Origin: Pelomonas sp. Root405
GTDB taxonomy: Bacteria > Pseudomonadota > Gammaproteobacteria > Burkholderiales > Burkholderiaceae_C
Direction of reading: 5' to 3'
Assembly: GCF_001425165.1 (NCBI RefSeq)
Contig: NZ_LMDU01000013.1
Coordinates: forward strand, 186,001 to 250,000
DNA length: 64,000 nucleotides
Below, piece after piece: positions 8,600 through 19,680 of this stretch. A model generated the notes under the pieces. It saw only the letters and a list, made by a program, of their open reading frames with translations, had not been told where the DNA came from and made no database searches. How positions within the stretch are numbered: the first letter of the stretch is position 1; each line of letters opens with the position of its first letter. The translations under genes and the position numbers were made by a program.

Positions 8600-9955
8600 A
8601 TGCGACCGCTGCTGCCCACGACCTCCACGCTGCCGCTGTTCGATGTCGCCGCCAGCCGGCGCATCGAAGCTCGCGCACTTCTCAAGTCGCCGGACCTGAT
8701 GGAACGCGCCGGACTGGCCATCGCCAAGCTGGCGCTGGCGCTGTCGCTGCGGCACGGCGATGGCCCGATCTGGGTGGTCTGCGGGCCGGGCAACAACGGC
8801 GGCGACGGCCAGGTGGCCGCTCGGCGACTTGCGCAGCACGGCGCGGCTGTGCACGTCGGCCATGACGCGCCGACGCGCCCATCCCTGGTCATCGACGCCC
8901 TGCTGGGCCTTGGCTTGAATCGCGCGCCGCCGGCAGGCATGCTGGCAACGCTGGCAGCGATGCAAGCCTGCGCGGCGCCCATCCTCGCCGTCGACCTTCC
9001 CAGCGGCCTACTTGGCGACACCGGCCAGGCCGCAGGGGAAAGAGCGGTCCGCGCCGACCACACCTTGACCCTGCTGACACTCAAGCCCGGCCTCTTCACG
9101 GGAGAGGGCCGTGCGCATTGCGGCCGGATTTGGTTCGATGACCTCGGCGTTTTGCCGGACGAGGCGTCTACGGCGGAGCTGCTGGGCCGCGCGCCACGGC
9201 CCCACCGAAGCGAGACCAGTCACAAGGGAAGCCACGGGCAGGTACTGGTGGTTGGTGGTTCGCCGGGCATGCAAGGCGCGGCCCAGTTGGCCGCGCGTGC
9301 TGCGTTGGCTTGCGGTGCCGGGCGCGTCTATCTGGAGCTGCTCGGCCAGCCGGCGGGTGATCAGGCCGACCCGGGCCGACCCGAGCTGATGCGCGGAACC
9401 TCGGACGATGTGCCTCAGGCTGTTGGCGTCATTGGCTGCGGCGCCGGCTCTTCTATTGCAGCGGACTTGTGGTCCTTGCTCCAACTGCCGCGCGTCGTCA
9501 TTGACGCCGACGCCTTGAACGCGATTGCCGCGGATCAATCGCTGCAAGCGCTCGTGCGCTCACGGCAGCCAGGCATGACGCTGCTGACGCCACATCCCCT
9601 GGAAGCGGCGCGTTTGTTGGGTCGCGCCACGGCCGACGTTCAAGCGGACCGCCTGGGCGCCGCGCACGAGCTGGCGGCACGCCTTCACTGCAGCGTCGTG
9701 CTGAAAGGCTCGGGCAGCGTCATCGCATCGCCCGGCAATCGGTCGGCCATCTGCGCCAGCGGCGGGCCCGCGCTGGCGACCGCAGGCAGCGGCGATGTCC
9801 TGGCCGGCTGGCTGGGCGGCCTCTGGGCGCAGCAACCCGCGTCGGACGCACACGCAGTCGCATGCGCTGGCGTTGACGCGCATGGCCGCGCAGGCGAGTC
9901 GAACGACGTGCTGCGCGCCGGCGATCTCATCGAACGCCTGGCCGCCCAGCGCTGA
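8600..9955 (+). CDS. nnr: Bifunctional NAD(P)H-hydrate epimerase / ADP-dependent dehydratase
   Basis: Metabolite-repair enzyme restoring damaged NAD(P)H hydrates. 451 aa, two fused domains. The N-terminal YjeF_N epimerase has VCGPGNNGGDGQVAARRL near residues 53-70. The C-terminal carbohydrate-kinase-like dehydratase has KGSHGQVLVVGGSPGMQGA near residue 213, TPHPLEAARLLG, and the GSGDVLAGWLGGL phosphate motif near residue 395. It starts with ATG 10 bases after the FAD gene. Its stop is 8 bases from the convergent end of rnr. The N-terminal half is slightly short for the family. Confidence 0.93.
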   Translation: MRPLLPTTSTLPLFDVAASRRIEARALLKSPDLMERAGLAIAKLALALSLRHGDGPIWVVCGPGNNGGDGQVAARRLAQHGAAVHVGHDAPTRPSLVIDALLGLGLNRAPPAGMLATLAAMQACAAPILAVDLPSGLLGDTGQAAGERAVRADHTLTLLTLKPGLFTGEGRAHCGRIWFDDLGVLPDEASTAELLGRAPRPHRSETSHKGSHGQVLVVGGSPGMQGAAQLAARAALACGAGRVYLELLGQPAGDQADPGRPELMRGTSDDVPQAVGVIGCGAGSSIAADLWSLLQLPRVVIDADALNAIAADQSLQALVRSRQPGMTLLTPHPLEAARLLGRATADVQADRLGAAHELAARLHCSVVLKGSGSVIASPGNRSAICASGGPALATAGSGDVLAGWLGGLWAQQPASDAHAVACAGVDAHGRAGESNDVLRAGDLIERLAAQR

Positions 9956-9963
9956 CGTGTGAC

Positions 9964-12366
9964 CTAGCGGCGCTTGCGCGGGGCGGACTTTGTAGGCGCC
10001 TTCTTGGCCGCCTTGCTGGCGGCCCGCTTCGCAGCCTGCTGCGCGGCCTTGACCGGATGCAGCGACGCCACGATGGCCTTGCGGCTCTGCTTCACATCGC
10101 GGTCGGTCTGGCGAACTTCGTCGAGCGTCTCGACGGCGGTCTTGGGCGCGCGTTTTTTGGCCGGCGCCCTGCCCGACGGCTTTCCTGAGGCTTTGCCAGA
10201 GGCCTTGGACGCACCGCCGCGGCCAGGCGCTCGGAGCTCGTCCGTGTCGCGCACGAGCCGGAAGTCGATGCGGCGGCCATCGAGATCCACGCGGCTGACC
10301 TGCACTTGCACGCGTGCGCCGGTCGCATATCGGATGCCCGTGCGCTCGCCGCGCAGCTCCTGCCGCACATCGTCGAAGCGGTAGTACTCGCCACCGAGCT
10401 CCGTGATGTGCACAAGGCCTTCAACGTAGAGCGCATCAAGCTGCACGAAAAGGCCGAACGACGTGACTGCACTGACGGTGCCGGCGAACTCCTCGCCGAG
10501 GCGGTCGCGCATGTAACGGCACTTGAGCCAGGCTTCGACGTCGCGACTGGCCTCGTCGGCACGGCGTTCGTTGGCGCTGCAATGGGCGCCGACGACCTCC
10601 CAGCGTTCGGCCTCGTTGCGGGCCTCAGCCGGGTTGGGCGGTGCCGCGCGCCCGGGGCGCTTGGGCGCCTGCGGGACATTCATCTTGCTGGCGTCCAGCG
10701 TGTAGCGCTTGCTGGCAAGCAGGCACTTGATGACGCGGTGGACCAGCAGGTCGGGGTAGCGCCGGATCGGGCTCGTGAAGTGCGTGTACGCCGGATACGC
10801 CAGGCCGAAGTGGCCCGAGTTGATGCCCGTGTAGATGGCCTGCTGCATGGAGCGCAGCAGCATGGTGTGGATCTGCTGGGCGTCGGGCCGGTCCTTGGTT
10901 GCCTGGGCGATCTGCTGGAACTCGCGCGGGGTCGGATCGTCGGAGATGCCCATGCCGATGCCGAGCGAGCGCAGATAGTTCTGCAGCGTGGTGCGTTTCT
11001 CGGGCGTCGGCCCCTCGTGGACGCGATAGAGCGAGTGATGCTTGGAAGACTGGATGAAATCCGCCGAGCAGGTGTTGGCAGCCAGCATGGCCTCCTCGAT
11101 CAGCCGGTGTGCGTCGTTGCGCGTGCGCGGAATGATCTTCTCGATGCGACCGTTGTCGTCGCAGACGATCTGGGTTTCGGTCGTCTCGAAATCGATTGCG
11201 CCGCGTCGGCCGCGCTCAGCCAGCAGCGCCCGATAGACCTCGTGCAGGTGCAAGAGATGCGGCACCAGCTCCCGGCGCTTGGCGGCCTCGGGGCCGTGCG
11301 TGTTGGCCAGGATGGCGGCGACTTCCGTGTAGGTGAAGCGCGCGTGCGAGCTGATCACCGCCGGATAGAACTGGTAGGCGCTGACGGTGCCGTCGCTGGA
11401 CACCAGCATGTCGCAGACCATGCTGAGCCGGTCTTCGTACGGGTTCAGGGAGCACAGCCCGTTGGAGAGCTTTTCCGGCAGCATCGGGATGACACGGCGC
11501 GGGAAATAGACCGACGTGGCACGCTCATAGGCATCGGCGTCTAGCGGCTCGCCGGGCTTCACGTAATGCGACACGTCGGCGATGGCCACAAGCAGGCGCC
11601 AGCCTTCAAAGGCCTTCTTGCCGCGGCCCTGCTTGAAGGGCTCGCAGTAGACCGCATCGTCGAAGTCGCGTGCGTCCTCGCCGTCGATGGTGACGAGGGC
11701 AACGTCGCGCAGATCGACGCGGTTCTTCAGATCGGCGGCGCGCAGTTTCTCGGGCAGCTTGGCACTCTGGGCCAAGGTGTCGGGGCTGAAGCGATGCGGC
11801 ACATCGTACTTGCGCACGGCAATCTCGATCTCCATGCCCGGGTCGTCGATTTCCCCCAGCACTTCGACGACGCGGCCGACCGGCTGCGAGTACAGAGACG
11901 GCGGTTCTGTCAGCTCGACCGCGACAACCTGACCGGCAGTTGCATTGGCGATGCCGTTCTTGGGAATGAGGATGTCCTGGCCCATGCGCCGGTCTTCGGG
12001 CGCAACGAGCCAGATGCCCGATTCCAGCAGCAGGCGGCCAATCAGCGGACGCTTCTTGCGCTCGAGAATCTCAAGCACCTTGCCCTCCGGGCGGCCACGC
12101 TTGTCGAGGCGCACGATGCGCACGCGCAGACGGTCGCCGTGCATGACGGCATGGGTTTCCTGAGACGACAGGTAGACGTCGGTGGTCCCGTCATCCGGGA
12201 TCAGGAAACCGTGGCCGTCGCGATGACCTTGCAACGTGCCTTCGACCTCGCCAAGCAGGCCGGCGCCCTCGCCGGTAGGCGACGGATTGGGATTCTTCAA
12301 GTTTTTGATGATATAGTCCTTGCTTTCCTGAAACGGCTTAAGCCTTCGATCTGAAGTCTTGAGCAC
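9964..12366 (-). CDS. rnr: Ribonuclease R, without the usual N-terminal helix-turn-helix domain
   Basis: Processive 3'-5' exoribonuclease that degrades structured RNA. Two cold-shock/OB segments come first (GTLQGHRDGHGFLIPDDG onward), then the RNB domain with TIDGEDARDFDDAVYC. An S1 domain follows (FAGTVSAVTSFGLFVQLDALYVEGLVHI), then a Lys/Ala-rich basic tail of about 75 residues. The longest frame (800 aa) starts at GTG 12366, only 4 bases from the divergent tRNA-Leu, which leaves no room for a promoter. An in-frame TTG at 12300 (778 aa) is more plausible. In either case the roughly 85-residue helix-turn-helix domain of E. coli RNase R is absent. Confidence 0.9.
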   Translation of the reverse strand: MLKTSDRRLKPFQESKDYIIKNLKNPNPSPTGEGAGLLGEVEGTLQGHRDGHGFLIPDDGTTDVYLSSQETHAVMHGDRLRVRIVRLDKRGRPEGKVLEILERKKRPLIGRLLLESGIWLVAPEDRRMGQDILIPKNGIANATAGQVVAVELTEPPSLYSQPVGRVVEVLGEIDDPGMEIEIAVRKYDVPHRFSPDTLAQSAKLPEKLRAADLKNRVDLRDVALVTIDGEDARDFDDAVYCEPFKQGRGKKAFEGWRLLVAIADVSHYVKPGEPLDADAYERATSVYFPRRVIPMLPEKLSNGLCSLNPYEDRLSMVCDMLVSSDGTVSAYQFYPAVISSHARFTYTEVAAILANTHGPEAAKRRELVPHLLHLHEVYRALLAERGRRGAIDFETTETQIVCDDNGRIEKIIPRTRNDAHRLIEEAMLAANTCSADFIQSSKHHSLYRVHEGPTPEKRTTLQNYLRSLGIGMGISDDPTPREFQQIAQATKDRPDAQQIHTMLLRSMQQAIYTGINSGHFGLAYPAYTHFTSPIRRYPDLLVHRVIKCLLASKRYTLDASKMNVPQAPKRPGRAAPPNPAEARNEAERWEVVGAHCSANERRADEASRDVEAWLKCRYMRDRLGEEFAGTVSAVTSFGLFVQLDALYVEGLVHITELGGEYYRFDDVRQELRGERTGIRYATGARVQVQVSRVDLDGRRIDFRLVRDTDELRAPGRGGASKASGKASGKPSGRAPAKKRAPKTAVETLDEVRQTDRDVKQSRKAIVASLHPVKAAQQAAKRAASKAAKKAPTKSAPRKRR

Positions 12367-12369
12367 CTT

Positions 12370-12454
<85 letters not shown>

Positions 12455-12457
12455 GAT

Positions 12458-12503
12458 CCAAAGCAAAAAGGCCGACGCGAAAGCGCCGGCCTTTTTGCTT
12501 TGG
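12458..12503. terminator. Bidirectional intrinsic terminator between tRNA-Leu and the phosphoribosyltransferase gene
   Basis: A 17-base stem (12458-12474 with 12487-12503) is topped by a CGC/GCG extension and a GAAA tetraloop. A5 and T5 tracts inside the stem give a U-run in either direction. It can end the tRNA transcript on the plus strand and the long ndk-to-hpt transcript on the minus strand. The best-formed terminator in the window. Confidence 0.92.
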
Positions 12504-12600
12504 CGGGAGCAAACGCCCGCGAGGCGCTGGGCGCCTGCGGTGTCGGGCGCCGCATCCGACGGGCGCATCAACAAATCCTGTCTGGCGCCCATCTTCGCGA

Positions 12601-13122
12601 TCAAACGACGAACTTCTTCGCCAAGGCCTCCGGCCCCATGCCGTCGTACTCCTCGAACGGCTGATGGATCCACGGAGACGTTTCCAGCATCTCGACGTAG
12701 TAGTCCGGCGTGTAGGCCGAAACCTTCTTGGTCCAGATCACGGCCGAGCGCAGTTCGCTGATGGCCGGCATGCCGCGCAGTCGCTCCACCACGGCCTTGA
12801 GCGTGACTCCCGAATCGGCCAGATCGTCGACCAGCAACACGCGGCCGGCCAGTTCGCCCTTGGGCATGGTGATGTACTTCGCCATGTCGAGGCGACCCTG
12901 GATGGTGCCGGCCTCGGCTCGATAGGAACTGGTGGACATGATGCCCAGCGGCTTGTCGAAGACCCGCGACAGCACGTCGCCCGGGCGCATGCCGCCGCGG
13001 GCCAGGCAGAGGATCTGGTCGAACTGCCAGCCCGACGCATGCACCTTGAGCGCAAGGCGCTCGGTCAGCAGGTGGTACTCGTCCCAGGACACGTAGAGGT
13101 GTTTGCCGTCATCGGTCAGCAT
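12601..13122 (-). CDS. Purine phosphoribosyltransferase (hypoxanthine/xanthine type)
   Basis: 173 aa type I phosphoribosyltransferase. The PRPP-binding loop VLLVDDLADSGVTLKAVVERL (about residues 95-115) is intact, and the N-terminal CLARGGMRPGDVLSR matches the flexible region of Gpt/Hpt-like enzymes. Such proteins salvage hypoxanthine, guanine or xanthine using PRPP. Lying 37 bases after purA, it pairs salvage with de novo AMP synthesis. I chose ATG 13122; the open frame continues upstream into purA without similarity. Exact base preference cannot be read from the sequence. Confidence 0.85.
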   Translation of the reverse strand: MLTDDGKHLYVSWDEYHLLTERLALKVHASGWQFDQILCLARGGMRPGDVLSRVFDKPLGIMSTSSYRAEAGTIQGRLDMAKYITMPKGELAGRVLLVDDLADSGVTLKAVVERLRGMPAISELRSAVIWTKKVSAYTPDYYVEMLETSPWIHQPFEEYDGMGPEALAKKFVV

Positions 13123-13159
13123 GATGGGTGTTGTCTCCGTCGAATCAGGTGTTGAAGTG

Positions 13160-14539
<1,380 letters not shown>

Positions 14540-15703
14540 TTAAAGCGCTCGGACGACCCAGTCAGCGTGCTCGCGAACCAACTCGCGGTCACAGTCGAAT
14601 TCGTCAGCCTCGTGTTCATGGCCAGGCAGTACGCAGACCACCGTCTCGCCCTGCTCCCGCAGGGCCCGCACGGCCTGGCGTAGCGAGGCATCTTCTCCCC
14701 AGGGCGCGCGCACCGCGGCGCGCAACGGGGTCGCGGGCACGAGCGTCACCAGCGTCTTCAAATCGAGACTGAAGCCCACTGCCGGCCGACGGCGGCCAAA
14801 GGCAGCGCCGACCTCGTCATAACGCCCGCCACGCAGCACGGCGTCTGAGCAGCCCGACGCATAGGCGGCAAAGCGGATACCGGTGTAGTACGCATACCCC
14901 TGCAGGTCGGCCAGATCGAAGCCCAGTACCACCTCGGGATGGACGTCGGAGAGATGACCGGCCAGCCAGTTCAAATCAGCAAGCGCGGCCTTGACCAGCG
15001 GACGGTCGGGCAGGCGTCGTGCGGCCTCGCTCAGCACTTCCCGACCACCGAACAGGCTGGGCAGAGCCAGCAGCGCGTCACGGGCGACTGGCGGCATGTC
15101 GGCACTCAGCAGCGACAGCGCGGCCAGGTCCTTGGCTGCCAACGCAGCGGTCAGCGCTTCAAGTGCCTCGGGTGTCAGCTTGACGCCGTCGAGCACGCCT
15201 TGCAGGAGGCGCGCATCGCCGAGGTCCAGCATCACGTCGCGCAGGCCACCACGGCGCAGCGCGTCGAGTGCCAGCTCATGCACCTCAAGGTCGGCCTCCA
15301 GGCCAGCATGGCCATAGATCTCGACACCGAACTGAAGCGGCTCGCGACTGGTGTTCAGGCCGTCGGGCCGCGTGTGTGCCACCGGCCCGCAGTAGCAAAG
15401 GCGGGTCACGCCCTGACGGTTCAGCAGATGGGCATCGATGCGGGCGACCTGCGGCGTCGTGTCGGCGCGCAGGCCAAGCGAGCGCCCGGAGAGCTGGTCG
15501 ACCAGCTTGAAAAGCTTGATGTCGGAGCCGCTGCCCGTGCCGGACAGCAGAGAATCCAGATGCTCCAGCAACGGCGGAATGACCAATTCGCAGCCGTAGC
15601 TGCGGGCCATGTCGAGCAGCTCTCTACGCAGCTCTTCGATGCGGCGCGCCTGCGAAGGCAGGACATCGGCGATGTGCTCGGGCAGCAGCCAAGCAGAGGA
15701 CAT
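14540..15703 (-). CDS. hisZ: ATP phosphoribosyltransferase regulatory subunit HisZ
   Basis: Catalytically inactive HisRS paralogue that forms a hetero-octamer with short-form HisG and confers histidine feedback. 387 aa. It has the class II synthetase core: [32 protein letters not shown], then [14 protein letters not shown], then [28 protein letters not shown], and C-terminal [24 protein letters not shown]. There is no anticodon domain, which separates it from the true hisS at 22904-24211. hisG is not in this window. Confidence 0.95.
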   Translation of the reverse strand: MSSAWLLPEHIADVLPSQARRIEELRRELLDMARSYGCELVIPPLLEHLDSLLSGTGSGSDIKLFKLVDQLSGRSLGLRADTTPQVARIDAHLLNRQGVTRLCYCGPVAHTRPDGLNTSREPLQFGVEIYGHAGLEADLEVHELALDALRRGGLRDVMLDLGDARLLQGVLDGVKLTPEALEALTAALAAKDLAALSLLSADMPPVARDALLALPSLFGGREVLSEAARRLPDRPLVKAALADLNWLAGHLSDVHPEVVLGFDLADLQGYAYYTGIRFAAYASGCSDAVLRGGRYDEVGAAFGRRRPAVGFSLDLKTLVTLVPATPLRAAVRAPWGEDASLRQAVRALREQGETVVCVLPGHEHEADEFDCDRELVREHADWVVRAL

Positions 15704-15765
15704 GGTCGAGGGCAGGCGGTTAAAAAAGGCATTCTACCGGCCCCTCTCGGGGCCCAGCCTTCAGA

Positions 15766-15948
15766 TCAACGCAACCAGAGCAGCCCGAACAGGCCCATCA
15801 GAATGCTGGCCAGACCGACGAAACGGATCTGGCCATCGCTCATGGCGAGGATGCGGCTGAAGACTTCGCGCCAGCGCCCCGGGCTGATCAGTGGCATCAG
15901 GCCTTCGATGACCATCACCAGCGCGAGAGCCGTCAGCAGGTCGCTCAC
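15766..15948 (-). CDS. DUF2065 family small membrane protein
   Basis: 60 aa. It reads MSDLLTALALVMVIEGLMPL, then SPGRWREVF near residues 23-31 and a second hydrophobic helix (LASILMGLFGLLW) at the C-terminus. This matches the DUF2065 (YjeT-like) layout, a two-helix inner-membrane protein of unknown function that is commonly downstream of hflC. Its ATG overlaps the hflC stop (ATGA), which supports a real, coupled gene. Confidence 0.9.
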   Translation of the reverse strand: MSDLLTALALVMVIEGLMPLISPGRWREVFSRILAMSDGQIRFVGLASILMGLFGLLWLR

Positions 15949-16838
15949 TTCCGCGCAGGTGCCGCCGGGCCGGAGCCGGAACCGCGCATGGCCTTGAAGA
16001 AGTCACTGCCCGGGTCGACAACCATGACGTCGCTCTTGTTGCGGAAGCTGGCGCGATAGGCCTCGAGCGAACGGTAGAACTGAGCGAACTGCGGATCACG
16101 TCCGAAGGCCTCCGCGTACAGGGCCGACGCCTTGGCATCGCCCTCGCCCTTGATCTTTTGCGCATCGCGGAAGGCCTCGGCGACGATGACTTCCCGCTGA
16201 CGATCAGCGTCCGCCTTGATCTTCTCGCCCTCGGCAGCGCCCGTCGAGCGGGCTTCGGCAGCCACTCGCTGGCGTTCGGACTGCATGCGCCGGTAAACCG
16301 CGTCCGTAATGCCGGAGGCGAAGTCCACCCGCTTGATGCGCACGTCGACGACCTCGATGCCGAACTGCTTGGCTTCGTCGCCAAGACGCTTGCGCACGTC
16401 GTTCATGATCTTCTCGCGCTCGGCGGACAGCACGCCGATGACGGTGCGCTTGGTCACCTCCTCGTTGAAGGCGGCCTGCACGATGGGAGCCAGGCGGTTT
16501 TCGACGTTGCGGATGTCGGCCCCGTTGTTGCGGATGAACTGGCGCGGCTCGGTGATGCGCCACTTGATCAGCCAGTCGATGACCAGGCTCTTCTTCTCGG
16601 CCGTGAAGATGGGGCGCGACTCGGGGCTGTCCAGGGTCTGCACGCGGCGATCCAGCATGACGACGTTCTGGATCGGCGGCGGCGCCTTGAACTTCAGGCC
16701 CGGCTCGGTGATGACTTCCTTGATTTCACCAAGCGCGTAAACGACGGCGAACTGGCGTTGGTCGACGATGAAGAGCATCGACGACGCAAGCATCAGGGCG
16801 ACGATGGCGCCGGCAACGATGGCGGCAATACGGTTCAT
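15945..16838 (-). CDS. hflC: FtsH modulator HflC (SPFH/band-7 protein)
   Basis: Forms the membrane HflKC complex that encloses the FtsH protease. 297 aa. One N-terminal membrane helix (residues about 5-25) is followed by the SPFH domain with VDQRQFAVVYALGEIKEVI, the segment SLVIDWLIKWRI, then a long coiled region with GEKIKADADRQREVIVAEA. It lies 14 bases after hflK and overlaps the DUF2065 gene. Confidence 0.96.
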   Translation of the reverse strand: MNRIAAIVAGAIVALMLASSMLFIVDQRQFAVVYALGEIKEVITEPGLKFKAPPPIQNVVMLDRRVQTLDSPESRPIFTAEKKSLVIDWLIKWRITEPRQFIRNNGADIRNVENRLAPIVQAAFNEEVTKRTVIGVLSAEREKIMNDVRKRLGDEAKQFGIEVVDVRIKRVDFASGITDAVYRRMQSERQRVAAEARSTGAAEGEKIKADADRQREVIVAEAFRDAQKIKGEGDAKASALYAEAFGRDPQFAQFYRSLEAYRASFRNKSDVMVVDPGSDFFKAMRGSGSGPAAPARK

Positions 16839-16852
16839 TCGATGGTCCTCGA

Positions 16853-18100
16853 TCAGCGGCCGTCGCGGCTGCGCTGGTTGTCACGGCTGCGCAGGTCATT
16901 GGCATTCGGCAACGACGTCGGCTCGGACGCCGTGCTCGGCTGCGGCGCGGACACGGTCACGCTGCCACTGCCTTGCTGCAGCAACTTGTCCAAAGGCAGA
17001 TAGAGCATGTTGGAGCCGCTCTTGCCGTCCACCATGACCTTGCTGACATTGCTGTAGACCTGCTGCATCGCATCGATGTAGAGCCGGTCGCGCGTAACCT
17101 GCGGAGCCTTCTGGTACTCGGTCAGCACGCTCTTGAAGCGCTGCGCATCACCCTCGGCAGTCGCAACGACACGGGCCTTGTAGCCCTCGGCCTGCTCGCG
17201 CAGCTTGTCGGATTCGCCGCGCGCACGCGGGATCACGTCGTTGGCATAGGCCTGCGCTTCATTCTTCAGCTGCTCACGGTTGGCGTTGGCCTTGAATGCG
17301 TCCTCGAACGCGGCCTGCACCTGCTCGGGCGGCTGCACCGTCTGCACGTTGACGTTCTTGATCTGGATGCCGGCCTTGAGGCGGTCGAGCTGGGCCTGAA
17401 TGGACTTCACGAGATCGGTCGCGATGGCGTCGCGCTGCTCATAGAGCACCGAGTCCATCGTGTTCTTGCCGACGATCTCGCGCACCGCCGACTCGGCCGC
17501 CAACAGCACAGCCTGCTCGGGGTCACGGTTCTCGAACAGGAAGTCCCGCAGGTCACGGATGGTGAACTGCACGGTGAAGCGGATGTCGACGATGTTCTCG
17601 TCCTGCGTGAGCATGGACGAGTCGCGCAGGCCCGTGGCGGCGACGACCGACGTGCGGCCGACCTCGACCTGGCGCAGCTGCGAGACCGGCTGGATCTCAT
17701 GCGCCTGGAAGGGATAGGGCAGGCGCCACTGGAAGCCGGCCTCAACAGTCTTGCTGTACTTGCCAAAGGACGTGATGACGCCCTGCTGACCTTCCTGCAC
17801 GATGAAGAAGCCGCTGGCCAACCAGCCCAGCACCACGACGCCGGCGATGAGGCCGGCGCCGATGCCAGCGCCCTTCATGTCGGGCGCGCCGCCCCCCGTG
17901 CCGCTGGGGCCGGACGGTCCGCCGGACTTCCCGCCAAACATGCCGGAGAGCTTGCGGTTGAAGTCGCGCCAGAGCTCGTCGAGATCGGGCGGGCCGTCGT
18001 TGCGGCCGTTGTTCAACAGCCGGCCCGCGGCTCGCGCGATCGGCGTCATCAGACGCTGCGCCCAAGGGCTGCGGGGCGGTGTGTGAGAAGTGCTGCTCAT
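16853..18100 (-). CDS. hflK: FtsH modulator HflK (SPFH/band-7 protein)
   Basis: Partner of HflC in controlling FtsH. 415 aa. The N-terminal cytosolic part is Gly/Pro-rich (FGGKSGGPSGPSGTGGG), followed by one membrane helix near residues 82-102 (GLIAGVVVLGWLASGFFIV). The SPFH domain follows (VQEGQQGVITSFGKYSKTVEAGFQWRLPYP region), then a coiled C-terminal helix. The stop of hflX overlaps its ATG (ATGA). The C-terminus ends in a Ser/Arg/Asp-rich tail. Confidence 0.96.
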   Translation of the reverse strand: MSSTSHTPPRSPWAQRLMTPIARAAGRLLNNGRNDGPPDLDELWRDFNRKLSGMFGGKSGGPSGPSGTGGGAPDMKGAGIGAGLIAGVVVLGWLASGFFIVQEGQQGVITSFGKYSKTVEAGFQWRLPYPFQAHEIQPVSQLRQVEVGRTSVVAATGLRDSSMLTQDENIVDIRFTVQFTIRDLRDFLFENRDPEQAVLLAAESAVREIVGKNTMDSVLYEQRDAIATDLVKSIQAQLDRLKAGIQIKNVNVQTVQPPEQVQAAFEDAFKANANREQLKNEAQAYANDVIPRARGESDKLREQAEGYKARVVATAEGDAQRFKSVLTEYQKAPQVTRDRLYIDAMQQVYSNVSKVMVDGKSGSNMLYLPLDKLLQQGSGSVTVSAPQPSTASEPTSLPNANDLRSRDNQRSRDGR

Positions 18101-19350
18101 GCCTGGGTTGGGTCTGAGGAAGAGGGCTCGTCGGCGTCCGAAGAATGCGACGGGTCAGCGTCGAAACGTGGGTCCCGCTCGTCGGGAATCAAGGGCTGGG
18201 CTTGCATGGCCGTGGCAATCAACTGGCGCAGCTCGGCCAGGCCGCTGCCGTCCAGTGCGCTGACGAAGACCCGCGGCGTGGGCTGGGTGCCGCCGGCGCT
18301 GCGCAAAACGGCGTCCACGGTTTCGCGCGGCCGCTGGTCTTCGGGCAGCAGATCCTGCTTGTTGTAGACCAGGATCTGCGGCACATCGGCCGCGCCAATC
18401 TCGGCCAGCACGCGCTCCACTTCGGCGATCTGCTCGTCAAGCACCGGGCTCGCGGCGTCGACGACATGCAGCAGCAGATCGGCGTCGGCCGCCTCCTGCA
18501 GAGTCGCGCGGAAGGCTTCGACGAGCTTGTGCGGCAGGTCGCGGATGAAGCCGACCGTGTCGGATAGCGAGACGCTGGCGGCGGCCTGCTCCAGGTAGAG
18601 GGAGCGCGTCGTCGTGTCCAGCGTCGCAAAGAGCTGGTCGGCCGCATAGGTGCGAGCCTTCACGAGGGCGTTGAAAAGCGTGCTCTTGCCCGCGTTGGTG
18701 TAGCCAACCAGGGAGACCCTGAAGACGCCGTTGCGCGAGCGGGCCTTGCGCTGCGTGCCGCGTTGACGCTGCACGCGCTTGAGGCGCTCCTTCGTCGTCT
18801 TGATGCGGTCGTCGATCATGCGACGGTCCAGCTCGATCTGTGCCTCGCCGGGGCCGCCGCGCATGCCGATGCCGCCGCTCTGGCGCTCCAGGTGGCTCCA
18901 GCGGCGCACCAGGCGCGTCGCTAGGTATTGCAGCCGTGCCAGCTCAACCTGCAACTTGCCCTCGTGACTTTGCGCGCGGGCGGCAAAGATCTCGAGGATG
19001 AGGGCGGTGCGGTCCGCAACCGGCACACCAAGCACGCGTTCGAGGTTGCGCTGCTGCGCCGGCGAGATGGCCTGGTCGAACAGCACTGTGTGGGCCTGGT
19101 GAGCCTGCACGAGCAACTTGATCTCGTCGGCCTTGCCTGAGCCCACGAACAGCGCCGCATCGGGCGCCTGACGGCGCGCGATGACCTTGGCCACTGGCGT
19201 GTCGCCGGCTGATTCGGCCAGCAGCGCCAATTCGTCGAGGCTCTCGTCGAAGCCCTGGGCGGAGCGGTGGCGACCGAAATCGACACCCACAAGAATGGCG
19301 CGCGCCGCCTCAGTGGGCGGCGTCGCGTCGTGGAAAGGGGTCGAAGACAA
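18097..19350 (-). CDS. hflX: Ribosome-associated GTPase HflX
   Basis: GTP-binding protein that splits stalled or stress-hibernating ribosomes. 417 aa. The N-terminal HflX domain has AVGSG-like FVGSGKADEIKLL near residue 70 and GGIGMRGGPGEAQIELDRR. The G domain has SLVGYTNAGKSTLFNAL near residue 208, the G3 DTVGFIRDLPHKLVEAF, and NKQD. The C-terminal tail after residue 390 is acidic and Ser-rich. It is 11 bases after hfq, the classical hfq-hflX-hflK-hflC order. Confidence 0.97.
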   Translation of the reverse strand: MSSTPFHDATPPTEAARAILVGVDFGRHRSAQGFDESLDELALLAESAGDTPVAKVIARRQAPDAALFVGSGKADEIKLLVQAHQAHTVLFDQAISPAQQRNLERVLGVPVADRTALILEIFAARAQSHEGKLQVELARLQYLATRLVRRWSHLERQSGGIGMRGGPGEAQIELDRRMIDDRIKTTKERLKRVQRQRGTQRKARSRNGVFRVSLVGYTNAGKSTLFNALVKARTYAADQLFATLDTTTRSLYLEQAAASVSLSDTVGFIRDLPHKLVEAFRATLQEAADADLLLHVVDAASPVLDEQIAEVERVLAEIGAADVPQILVYNKQDLLPEDQRPRETVDAVLRSAGGTQPTPRVFVSALDGSGLAELRQLIATAMQAQPLIPDERDPRFDADPSHSSDADEPSSSDPTQA

Positions 19351-19361
19351 GGGTGTGGGGA

Positions 19362-19604
19362 TCAGGCGTCCGCGGGAGCGTCGCCAGCGTGGAAGTTGAC
19401 CGCGCGGCCCGGCACGACGGTCGAGATCGCGTGCTTGTAGACCATCTGCGTCACGGTGTTGCGCAGCAGGACGACGTATTGGTCAAAGGATTCGATATGG
19501 CCCTGGAGCTTGATGCCATTGACGAGGTAAATCGAAACCGGCACGTGCTCTTTGCGGAGCAGGTTCAAAAAGGGATCCTGCAAAAGTTGGCCTTTGTTGC
19601 TCAT
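19362..19604 (-). CDS. hfq: RNA chaperone Hfq
   Basis: Hexameric Sm-like protein that pairs small RNAs with mRNAs. 80 aa. It starts [20 protein letters not shown], with Sm1 ([21 protein letters not shown]) and the Sm2 signature [11 protein letters not shown], then a short C-terminal tail typical of betaproteobacteria. It lies between der (76 bases upstream) and hflX. Confidence 0.98.
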   Translation of the reverse strand: MSNKGQLLQDPFLNLLRKEHVPVSIYLVNGIKLQGHIESFDQYVVLLRNTVTQMVYKHAISTVVPGRAVNFHAGDAPADA

Positions 19605-19680
19605 CGGTATGCTCCGAGTTATCGGGGGGTGTGGACTACGGGTTGGACCTTAACACAGGGTTTTGCCGCACCCGGTCAGC

